From Clostridia bacterium (GTDB taxonomy: Bacteria; Bacillota_A; Clostridia; Oscillospirales; CAG-272), in NCBI GenBank assembly GCA_017408625.1, contig JAFQUG010000004.1:1-5387 (forward strand): 5,387 nt of DNA, written 5' to 3'. Shown here one piece after another: positions 1-5,289 of this stretch (position 1 is the stretch's first letter; each line of letters begins with the position of its first letter). A program made the translations under genes and the position numbers. The notes below the pieces were generated by a model, which was not told the origin of the DNA, made no database searches, and saw only the letters and a program-made list of their open reading frames with translations.

Positions 1-219
1 TCTGATTACTTGAATACCGTATGCTTCTAATTTTTCGGTTCTCAATTCGTCCTTTTGCATACCTTTTTCCGTTTCATGTTGCCTGCCGTCTATTTCGATA
101 ATCAAATTTGCCCGACAACAATAGAAATCAGCAATAATATGGCAATGGCATGACAGGCTCCTTGCATGTTCATTACTAAGAATATTTCGATGCTTTTCAA
201 GGGATCCGCTAAGATAGTG
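1..219 (-). pseudogene. DUF559 (Vsr-like endonuclease fold) gene remnant, 5'-truncated and cut by the window edge
   Basis: The minus frame is open for 73 codons from a TAG stop at 220-222 down to base 1, where it leaves the window. From its residue 30 it reads ADFYCCRANLIIEIDG, then RQH, then a charged stretch and LEAYGIQVIR. This is the core of DUF559 proteins, which are predicted nucleases related to the very-short-patch-repair fold and usually carry DFYC, E-I-D-G and a nearby H; all three are present. No ATG, GTG or TTG lies between the upstream stop and the DFYC motif. The usual N-terminal part of the family (a helix with an LR..MT..E..LW-like signature and an R-rich strand) cannot be found; a GC-rich block sits there instead. 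I therefore call it a broken gene. Function in life would be unknown, since most stand-alone DUF559 proteins are uncharacterised. A frameshift or assembly error rather than true decay remains possible. The family call is fairly sure; pseudogene status is moderately sure. Confidence 0.65.
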
Positions 220-236
220 CTATCCCAATCTCTTCG

Positions 237-335
237 CACGGCCCCTTCCCCTCGCTACGCTACGCTGCGAGGCGCCCCTTCCCCTGTGGGGACGGCTTTC
301 TGCGCGCGTCCGCTTCGTTCACGTATCTTTCGAAG
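237..335. repeat. GC-rich block with internal direct and inverted repeats, possible interspersed repeat element
   Basis: Bases 241-310 are 51/70 G+C, against 21/60 in 1-60 and 22/60 in 361-420, so this block stands out sharply. It holds a 12-base direct repeat, GCCCCTTCCCCT, at 241-252 and 274-285. Between the copies is an inverted repeat, CCTCGC (250-255) with GCGAGG (267-272), around a loop made of repeated TACGC units. A second small palindrome, GATAG-TG-CTATC, lies at 213-224 just outside. Read on the minus strand in one frame the block gives the low-complexity peptide RRKPSPQGKGRLAA, unlike a folded protein. It separates two open frames that look interrupted. I infer a short inserted intergenic repeat; I see no transposase and no clear target-site duplication, and both edges are approximate. 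Confidence 0.5.
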
Positions 336-424
336 GTGCTTTTACTATCAACTTCCTTAAGTTGAAGCACTATTGTCTCAAAAAACTTTGCTTTCTCAGC
401 CATACATTCATGAAGCTCAAACAT
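260..424 (-). CDS. Small 54-codon open frame directly after the 2H phosphoesterase gene (doubtful, possibly a gene fragment)
   Basis: An ATG at 424-422 follows the TGA of the preceding gene (427-425) with no gap, and the frame stays open to a TAG at 262-260. The first 40 or so residues look protein-like: a charged, probably helical segment with MAEKAKFFETIVLQLKEVDS followed by TFERYVNEADA. The last 14 residues come from the GC-rich block and read as low complexity. There is no clear ribosome binding site beyond possible coupling to the upstream stop. It may be a real small protein, the N-terminal part of a gene interrupted by the GC-rich insert, or chance. I recognise no family. Confidence 0.25.
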   Translation of the reverse strand: MFELHECMAEKAKFFETIVLQLKEVDSKSTFERYVNEADARRKPSPQGKGRLAA

Positions 425-916
425 TCATTGCTTAAACCATACCGACACAATGTGTCTTGTTGGAAAGAACTCATAAAGATGCAACGACGTAATCCTGCCT
501 TTAAAGGCTGAAAACTTTTCCATTACAAAAGGGATTGCTTTGTATATTGTGTCAGGATTATCAATGAGCATGGTTGTATGCGGTGTCCAGTTGTAACTAT
601 CGCCAAACATTTCTTTCAAGCTCAATAATTGCTCATTGGAATCCGGTGCAACAAACAAAACACGCGCCCCTCCAAAAACACCAATGTGATTAAACGTGAT
701 CTCAAATGAAGGAACTTCTATAGATAATCTTTGGAGTAGATCTATCAACTCTGTTTCTTTTTCTGTCGGAAAAGAGCCCAGTGTTATATGCTGTGGTATA
801 TTTTTTGTATGGGTACCCGTAAAAGCGTTTTCATACAATATGTTTTGAATATTTGACAAACGCATATCGGTAATTTCATCATAACCTGCCAGAACATATA
901 GTGCTTTATCAGTCAT
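425..916 (-). CDS. 2H phosphoesterase superfamily protein (LigT / 2'-5' RNA ligase-like), 163 aa
   Basis: This family forms a bilobed fold with two H-x-T/S motifs and opens, hydrolyses or joins 2',3'-cyclic or 2'-5' phosphodiester bonds in RNA or nucleotides. Both motifs are visible: H43-I-T45-L in PQHITLGSFP and H113-T-T115-M in TPHTTMLID, about 70 residues apart. The strand just before the second half, FNHIGVFGGARVLFVAP, is also typical, as is the total length of about 160-190 residues. I chose the ATG at 916 because GGAGG lies 4 bases upstream and the protein then begins with the usual first strand, ALYVLAG. A longer frame to base 1000 would start upstream of the promoter and inside a terminator, so it is rejected. 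The protein has no signal peptide or membrane segment and should be cytoplasmic. It stands alone behind its own promoter, is AT-richer than the genes before it (about 40% in a sample), and may be acquired. Its substrate cannot be told: RNA repair, cyclic-phosphate processing or breakdown of a signalling oligonucleotide are all possible. Confidence 0.85.
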   Translation of the reverse strand: MTDKALYVLAGYDEITDMRLSNIQNILYENAFTGTHTKNIPQHITLGSFPTEKETELIDLLQRLSIEVPSFEITFNHIGVFGGARVLFVAPDSNEQLLSLKEMFGDSYNWTPHTTMLIDNPDTIYKAIPFVMEKFSAFKGRITSLHLYEFFPTRHIVSVWFKQ

Positions 917-919
917 AAG

Positions 920-925
920 CCCTCC
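920..925 (-). promoter_or_regulatory. Ribosome binding site that fixes the start of the 2H phosphoesterase gene
   Basis: On the minus strand GGAGGG ends 3 bases before the ATG at 916 (the GGAGG core is 4 bases away, slightly close). The next upstream Met, at 934, would place this site inside its coding sequence and has no site of its own, so 916 is the preferred start. Confidence 0.8.
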
Positions 926-950
926 GGAATTCATGTTTATACACAGTTTT

Positions 951-979
951 ATTATACCACGAAAAGGAACAAAAGTAAA
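951..979 (-). promoter_or_regulatory. Promoter of the 2H phosphoesterase gene, extended -10 type
   Basis: Minus strand: a perfect -10 TATAAT at 956-951 preceded by TGG (959-957), giving the extended motif TGnTATAAT, and a 4/6 -35 match TTTACT at 979-974 with an ideal 17-base spacer. Predicted transcription start is near 944, giving a leader of about 28 bases with a ribosome binding site. The -35 lies within the T-rich tail of the yebC terminator, so one gene's end and the next gene's promoter are packed together. No operator is obvious. Confidence 0.8.
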
Positions 980-980
980 T

Positions 981-1008
981 AGGACGGCTTGATTTTTCAA
1001 GCCATCCT
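981..1008 (-). terminator. Intrinsic terminator of the yebC transcript
   Basis: The minus-strand RNA folds AGGAUGGCUUGA / UCAAGCCGUCCU around an AAAA loop: a 12-pair stem with one U-G wobble, starting 11 bases after the yebC stop. It is followed by AUUUACUUUUGUUCCUUUU, a T-rich though interrupted tail. The wobble pairs as U-G only in the minus-strand RNA (it would be C-A in the plus-strand RNA), which supports minus-strand use. It should end the transcript carrying argS and yebC. Confidence 0.85.
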
Positions 1009-1019
1009 ATCTGTCAGGA

Positions 1020-1754
1020 TCATTCGTCCTGGTTTTCCCAGTTGTGGAATACGGAGAGAACGTCGTCGTCCTCCTCCAGCTTTTCAAGCAGCAGGTTCAT
1101 GAACTTCTTATCGTCGTCGGTGGTCAGCTCAACGTAGGTGGAAGGGATCATGGTCTGCTCTGCGGAGAGCACGTTGTAGCCCTTAGCCTTGATGTCCTCT
1201 GCGACTGCGAAAACGTCGGCAGACTCGGTGTAAACCTCGAATACCTCGCCCTCGGCTGCAAAGTCCTCGGCACCTGCCTCCATAGCATCCTCCATCAGCT
1301 TATCCTCGTCAATGTCGCCATCCTCGTTGTCAATGACGATCAGGCCTTTTTCGGAAAACATGAAGCTGACGCTGCCCGAGGTACCAAGGTTACCGTGGTA
1401 CTTGGAGAAAGCGGCACGCACGTTGCCTGCGGTTCTGTTTCTGTTGTCGGTAGCAGCTCTGACGATGACTGCCACGCCTGCGGGACCGTAGCCCTCGTAG
1501 GTAATCTCTTCAAAGTTGTCGCCGCCTGCGCCAAGTGCCTTTTCGATACTTCTCTTGATGTTATCGTTGGGCACGTTGTTTGCCTTTGCCTTGGCGATCA
1601 GATCTCTGAGCTTGGAGTTGTTGTTGGGGTCGCCGCCGCCTGCCTTGACGGCTACAGCGATTTCCTTACCGATCTGGGTAAAAATCTTACCCTTAGCGGC
1701 GTCGGTCTTTTCCTTCTTGTGCTTGATGTTGGCCCATTTGCTATGTCCGGACAT
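1020..1754 (-). CDS. yebC: YebC/PmpR (TACO1) family protein
   Basis: The family was long annotated as a transcriptional regulator. Later work on YebC and the mitochondrial homologue TACO1 points to a ribosome-associated factor that helps translation through proline-rich or other stalling sequences. The 244-residue length is normal. The hallmark N-terminus SGHSKWANIKHKKEKTDAAK is complete (residues 2-21). It is followed by the NNNSKLRDLIAKAKANNVPNDNI helical region (44-66), EGYGPAGVAVIV (87-98), NRNRT (104-108) and the closing VFHNWE (235-240). An acidic linker (DNEDGDIDEDKLMEDAMEAG, 142-161) is usual. The ATG at 1754 has a GTGAGG-type ribosome site about 9 bases upstream. The gap to argS is 36 AT-rich bases with no convincing promoter or terminator, so it is probably cotranscribed with argS. 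Family certain; whether it acts on transcription or translation here is not shown. Confidence 0.95.
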   Translation of the reverse strand: MSGHSKWANIKHKKEKTDAAKGKIFTQIGKEIAVAVKAGGGDPNNNSKLRDLIAKAKANNVPNDNIKRSIEKALGAGGDNFEEITYEGYGPAGVAVIVRAATDNRNRTAGNVRAAFSKYHGNLGTSGSVSFMFSEKGLIVIDNEDGDIDEDKLMEDAMEAGAEDFAAEGEVFEVYTESADVFAVAEDIKAKGYNVLSAEQTMIPSTYVELTTDDDKKFMNLLLEKLEEDDDVLSVFHNWENQDE

Positions 1755-1790
1755 GATATATTACCTCACTACAATTAAATTTTTCAAAAA

Positions 1791-3515
1791 TCAGATCTTC
1801 TCGGTCTTTTTCAGACAGATCATCTCAAACGCGCTGCCAAGCACGTGCTTGGTGGCAAGCGTGAGCGCGATTCTTGTCTGCTTGACGCGCTCGTCGGTCT
1901 CCGACAGGATGCGGCAGTTATGATAGAAGCGGTTGAACGCAACGGCGACGTCCAGAATGAATCTGGTGATAACCGAGGGCTCATAATCGCGCAGTGCCAT
2001 CAGCACCTTTTCTTCATAGGTGGCAAGCACCTTTAAGAGTGCCTGCTCCTCGGGGGCGGTGATGACAAAGTCCGCACTGTTCCCCTCGCCTGCCTTTTCA
2101 AGCACCGAGCAAGCACGTGCGTACGTGTACTGCACGTAAGGACCTGTATTACCGTCAAAGGACAGCGCGTCGTCCATGTTGAAGTCGATATCCTTGATGC
2201 GGTTATTGGTCAGATAGTAGAACACGATCGCACCAACGCCCACAGCCTCTGCGACGTCAGTTCTGCCCTTCATCTCGGGATTCTTTTCCTCCATGATCTC
2301 AGTGACCTTTTCAATGGCCGCACCGAACAAGTCACGCAACAGCACCACGTTGCCGGTTCTGGTTGCCAGCTTTGCACCGCCGATGCTGACCGTACCGTAG
2401 GGCACGTGCACCAGCTGATCGTGCCAGTCGTAGCCCATCAGCTCCACGACCTTGAACCACTGCTTGAAGTGCAGAATCTGCTGCGTGCTGGTCACGTAGA
2501 TACACTTATCAAAATGATAATTTTCCTTACGGTAGACAGCAGCTGCGATGTCACGCGTGGGATACAGCGTGCTGCCGTCTCTCTTGAGGATCAGGCAAGG
2601 AGGCATGCCGTATTCGTCCAGATCGACGATGGATGCGCCGTCGTCCAGCTTGAGTAGACCCGCATCTCGCAGCTTTTGCACCTGCGCCGGCATCTTGTCG
2701 GTATAAAAGGACTCGCCAAGATAGCTGTCAAAGGTAATACCCAGCTGTGCGTAGGTCTTTTCGTATTCCTCAAGTGAGATCTGAATGAACCACTTCCACA
2801 GTGTGAGATTTTGCTCGTCGCCCGTCTCCATCTTATGGAACTCGGCACGCGCTGCGTCTGCAAGCGCGGTCTTGCCCTGCTCCTTTTCCTCGGTGATGGC
2901 GTTATTGATCTTGACGTAAAGCTCAACCAGCGTATCAATCCCTCCCTGCTCGACCATTTCCTTGCTACCCCAGGTATTATACGCTAAGATCAGCTTACCG
3001 AACTGGGTGCCCCAGTCGCCAAGGTAGTTGATACCGAAGCAATCATAGCCTGCAAACTCGTGAATCTTCTTGAGTGAATGGCCAATAACCGTGGTACCCA
3101 GGTGTCCGATATGGAAGGGCTTTGCCACGTTGGGAGAGGAATAATCCAGTACGACCTTTTTGCCCTTACCGATTTCAGGGGCACCGTACCTTTCCTTTTT
3201 CTCGAGCACGGCACAAAGCACGTGGCTTGTCAGGTATGCAGGGCTCAGACGGATATTGAGATAGCCGTTGACTGCCTCTGCGCTCTCGATGCAATCGCAG
3301 TCCAGATGCTCTGCCAGCGTCTGCGCGATCATAACGGGTGCGCGGCGCAGCGTTTTGGAGAGCTTGAAGCAAGGCAGCGCAAGGTCGCCCATGCCCGCAT
3401 CGGGGGGATATTCCAGCATGCCTGCCAGCTCGTCCACCGTCAGCTCTGCTGCGGGATTGATGGCAAGAATGCCCTTTTGAATGTTACTTGCAATATTCTG
3501 TTTGATTTTCAGCAT
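1791..3515 (-). CDS. argS: Arginyl-tRNA synthetase, class I
   Basis: Charges tRNA-Arg with arginine using ATP in the cytoplasm; the enzyme needs tRNA bound for amino acid activation. At 574 residues it is full length. Order of parts: N-terminal Add1 domain with the typical YPPDAGMGDLALPCFKLSK region (36-54); Rossmann catalytic core opening at VVLDYSSPNVAKPFHIGHLG, with the HIGH box at 135-138; NYLGDWGTQFGKL (163-174); the arginine/ATP-site region YPTRDIAAAVYR (318-329); and the KMSKS-equivalent loop, here KLATRTGNVV (382-391), a degenerate form of the kind seen in this enzyme. The DALR anticodon-binding domain runs from about 458 (GPYVQYTYARACSVL) to the end. The C-terminus is unusual: it ends FEMICLKKTEKI where many members end with a LGI..P..M-like sequence. 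The ATG at 3515 has AAGGAA 6 bases upstream. It has its own promoter and a leader of about 48 bases, is followed closely by yebC, and lies after recN and argR. Confidence 0.97.
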   Translation of the reverse strand: MLKIKQNIASNIQKGILAINPAAELTVDELAGMLEYPPDAGMGDLALPCFKLSKTLRRAPVMIAQTLAEHLDCDCIESAEAVNGYLNIRLSPAYLTSHVLCAVLEKKERYGAPEIGKGKKVVLDYSSPNVAKPFHIGHLGTTVIGHSLKKIHEFAGYDCFGINYLGDWGTQFGKLILAYNTWGSKEMVEQGGIDTLVELYVKINNAITEEKEQGKTALADAARAEFHKMETGDEQNLTLWKWFIQISLEEYEKTYAQLGITFDSYLGESFYTDKMPAQVQKLRDAGLLKLDDGASIVDLDEYGMPPCLILKRDGSTLYPTRDIAAAVYRKENYHFDKCIYVTSTQQILHFKQWFKVVELMGYDWHDQLVHVPYGTVSIGGAKLATRTGNVVLLRDLFGAAIEKVTEIMEEKNPEMKGRTDVAEAVGVGAIVFYYLTNNRIKDIDFNMDDALSFDGNTGPYVQYTYARACSVLEKAGEGNSADFVITAPEEQALLKVLATYEEKVLMALRDYEPSVITRFILDVAVAFNRFYHNCRILSETDERVKQTRIALTLATKHVLGSAFEMICLKKTEKI

Positions 3516-3530
3516 AATATATTCCTTATA

Positions 3531-3560
3531 TGATGATTTTCATAATGATGACGATTTTCA
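3531..3560 (-). promoter_or_regulatory. Doubled TGA-n6-TCA motif in the argS leader, possible operator
   Basis: The minus strand between the -10 box and the ribosome binding site carries TGAAAATCGTC (3560-3550) and TGAAAATCATC (3542-3532): 10 of 11 bases match, offset by 18 bases. Each copy contains TGA-6 bases-TCA, and the second extends to ATGA-n6-TCAT, a short dyad. Both lie just downstream of the predicted transcription start, where a bound repressor would block RNA polymerase. The canonical ARG box has TGA-8 bases-TCA, so ArgR binding is possible but not a good match. It may be a coincidence of AT-rich DNA. Confidence 0.35.
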
Positions 3561-3569
3561 CAATTCTGT

Positions 3570-3598
3570 ATTATAACACATATTTGACGTGAATGCAA
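3570..3598 (-). promoter_or_regulatory. argS promoter, extended -10 type
   Basis: Minus strand: perfect TATAAT at 3575-3570 with TG one base upstream (TGTTATAAT) and a weak -35, TTGCAT, at 3598-3593 with a 17-base spacer. Predicted start near 3563, so the leader is about 48 bases, too short for a T-box riboswitch. The -35 sits just after the end of recN, so argS can be expressed apart from argR-recN. Confidence 0.75.
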
Positions 3599-3620
3599 CA
3601 GCATTTTGCGAATTATTCGC
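3592..3620 (-). other. Two small tandem inverted repeats at the recN end
   Basis: Minus strand: GCGAA-TAA-TTCGC (3620-3608) encloses the recN stop codon, and AATGC-TGTT-GCATT (3605-3592) follows 2 bases later and overlaps the argS -35 box. Each stem is only 5 pairs and no T-run follows, so this is not a convincing terminator. Read-through from recN into argS is therefore likely to some degree. Function unproven. Confidence 0.3.
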
Positions 3621-5289
3621 GATCCTTTGCACAAAGCATGTCTCTTGCTGCCTGCATTTGCGCATCCGTGATATGGATGCCGCCCAGAATTCGTGCGATC
3701 TCGCAAACGCGATCCTCGCCCTCAAGCGTATTCACCGAGGTAAAGGCTCTGCCCTCCCTTTCCTGCTTGGAAATGTGCAGATGCTGCTTACCAAGAGAAG
3801 CGACCTGTGCCGAATGGGTGATGCAGATGATCTGTTGCCCCTTTGCCATATCGGCAAGCCTGATGCCGATCTTGCGAGAGGTCTTGCCGGAAATACCCGT
3901 ATCCACCTCGTCGAAAACCGTGGTCGGCACACCGTCCTTTTGATTCATAACGCATTTAATAGCCAACATGATGCGCGAAAGCTCACCGCCGGACGCAATG
4001 CGGATCATGGAAGAAAGCGGCTCTCCCGGGTTGGTGGCGATCATGAATTCCACGCGGTCAATGCCGCCCGGACCCAGTTCCTTTTCTCTTGTTACGGCAA
4101 TGCGGAAGCGCACGCCTGCCATATCGAGATAAGCAAGCTGTCCTGCGATTTGCTCTGCCGCCTCAATTGCCGCCTTTGCGCGGACCGTGGACATTTGCTC
4201 TGCCAGCGTCATCGCACGCTTATGCATTTCTGCGATCTCGGCGTCGTATTGCTCCGCAAGCACATCCGAGTGCTCGATCTCATCCAGTCGCGCTTTGGCA
4301 TTTGCCAAAAATTCCAATACAGCTTCAACAGAACCACCGTACTTGCGCTTGAGCTTGGAGATCGCCTCAAGTCTGTCCTCGATCCTATCAAGCATTGCCA
4401 CGGGATCGTCGTCGATATCCTCTGCGTACGCTTCAATACGTTCGGACAGATCGCGCACACGGTAGGAAAGGTCGATCAGCTCCTCGCCAACCTCGGCAGC
4501 ATCCGGCACGTAAGCGGCCAGCGCATTCATGGAAGCAGCGCATCGCTCCAACATATACGAAACCGCACCGTTTGATCCCGCGCCCGTGAGCACCTTGGTG
4601 GAAAATTTGACCTGCTTTTGCACCTTTTCGGTATTTTGCAGCTTATTTCTCTTTTCGATCAGCAGCTCCTCTTCACCCGCCTTGAGCTTTAAGGCAGAGA
4701 TATCGGCTATCTGATAGCTCAACATTTCTATGGTGCGCAATCTCTCACCCGCATCACGCGTCAGTGCATCACGCTTTTCACAAAGGCTGCGCCACTGCTC
4801 ATAAAGCAATCCGTACTCAACCTTCTGTGCATCAATGCCTGCGTAAGCGTCCAGCATATCCATATGGTAGCGCAGATCCGCAAGCAAGCGGTTATCGTCC
4901 TGCCCGTGAATCGAGATCAGATATATACTCGCTTCTCGCAGCATACCAAGTGTTGCCGCCCTGCCGTTGATGCGCGCACCGCTCTTTCCGTCCGCGCCAA
5001 GCGTTCTTTGCAGAACGACCTCGCCGTCATCGCAAGCAATGCCCAGACCGGCAAGGCCTTGGATCGCTCCCTTAGTCAGATCAGAAAAATGGGCGGTAAC
5101 GCATGCGCTGCTCTCACCCGAACGCACGAGCTCACGGTCACCCTTGGCACCGCAAACCAGCATAATACTATCCACGATCACGCTCTTGCCCGCGCCCGTC
5201 TGACCTGTCATGACACAAAAGCCGGACGAAAAATCGATCTCTGCTTGCGAGATGACCGCGATATTTTCTATATGCAGTCCCTTTAGCAT
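3613..5289 (-). CDS. recN: DNA repair protein RecN (SMC-like ATPase)
   Basis: RecN gathers at DNA double-strand breaks and promotes end tethering and recombination with RecA; it is an SMC-related ATPase. At 558 residues it is full length. The N-terminal head begins LKGLHIENIAVISQAEIDF with Walker A GQTGAGKS (29-36). After YLISIHGQDDNRLL (123-136), with the family's HGQ element, comes a long charged, Leu-rich arm predicted as coiled coil (about 150-370). The C-terminal head has the ABC signature SGGELSR (433-439), Walker B TTVFDEVDTGISG (456-468, catalytic E461) and the switch histidine in CITHSAQVA (H492). All ATPase elements are present. Walker A has Q where most RecN proteins carry E (GETGAGKS), a substitution outside the phosphate-binding Gly-Lys-Ser. 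The ATG at 5289 shares a base with the argR stop (TAATG), with AGAGG 6 bases upstream, so translation is probably coupled to argR. The argR-recN pairing is common in Bacillota. Confidence 0.97.
   Translation of the reverse strand: MLKGLHIENIAVISQAEIDFSSGFCVMTGQTGAGKSVIVDSIMLVCGAKGDRELVRSGESSACVTAHFSDLTKGAIQGLAGLGIACDDGEVVLQRTLGADGKSGARINGRAATLGMLREASIYLISIHGQDDNRLLADLRYHMDMLDAYAGIDAQKVEYGLLYEQWRSLCEKRDALTRDAGERLRTIEMLSYQIADISALKLKAGEEELLIEKRNKLQNTEKVQKQVKFSTKVLTGAGSNGAVSYMLERCAASMNALAAYVPDAAEVGEELIDLSYRVRDLSERIEAYAEDIDDDPVAMLDRIEDRLEAISKLKRKYGGSVEAVLEFLANAKARLDEIEHSDVLAEQYDAEIAEMHKRAMTLAEQMSTVRAKAAIEAAEQIAGQLAYLDMAGVRFRIAVTREKELGPGGIDRVEFMIATNPGEPLSSMIRIASGGELSRIMLAIKCVMNQKDGVPTTVFDEVDTGISGKTSRKIGIRLADMAKGQQIICITHSAQVASLGKQHLHISKQEREGRAFTSVNTLEGEDRVCEIARILGGIHITDAQMQAARDMLCAKDRE

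Noticed and set aside
102..173. A 23-codon hydrophobic minus-strand frame that resembles a small toxin or membrane peptide
   Set aside because: It overlaps the DUF559 core in another frame, has no ribosome binding site, and its hydrophobicity follows from the overlapping codons.
166..360. A 64-codon plus-strand frame across the GC-rich block
   Set aside because: It is Arg/Pro/Ser-rich and low complexity, without a ribosome site; it is best explained by the repeat block.
917..1000. N-terminal extension of the 2H phosphoesterase to a Met at base 1000
   Set aside because: The extension would begin inside the terminator stem and upstream of the promoter, and its sequence does not match the family. 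The ATG at 916 has a strong ribosome site.
1044..1778. A 244-codon plus-strand open frame opposite yebC, the same length as yebC itself
   Set aside because: It is the antisense shadow of a clearly conserved gene. Its protein is Val/Leu/Cys-rich with no recognisable domain, and the equal length is coincidence from codon bias.
1755..1790. Possible promoter TTGAAA-n18-TAATAT for yebC
   Set aside because: The -10 would lie downstream of the ribosome binding site and almost touch the start codon, so a transcript from it would lack the site.
1755..1790. AT hairpin after argS as a terminator
   Set aside because: The pairing is short, all A-T and lacks a GC-rich stem, so termination is unlikely.
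3516..3612. T-box riboswitch before argS
   Set aside because: The leader is under 100 bases in total, with no room for a specifier stem and antiterminator, and no T-box sequence is seen.
3589..4575. A 328-codon plus-strand open frame opposite recN
   Set aside because: recN is intact with every ATPase motif on the other strand. This frame is rich in Cys, His and Arg and looks like an antisense by-product.
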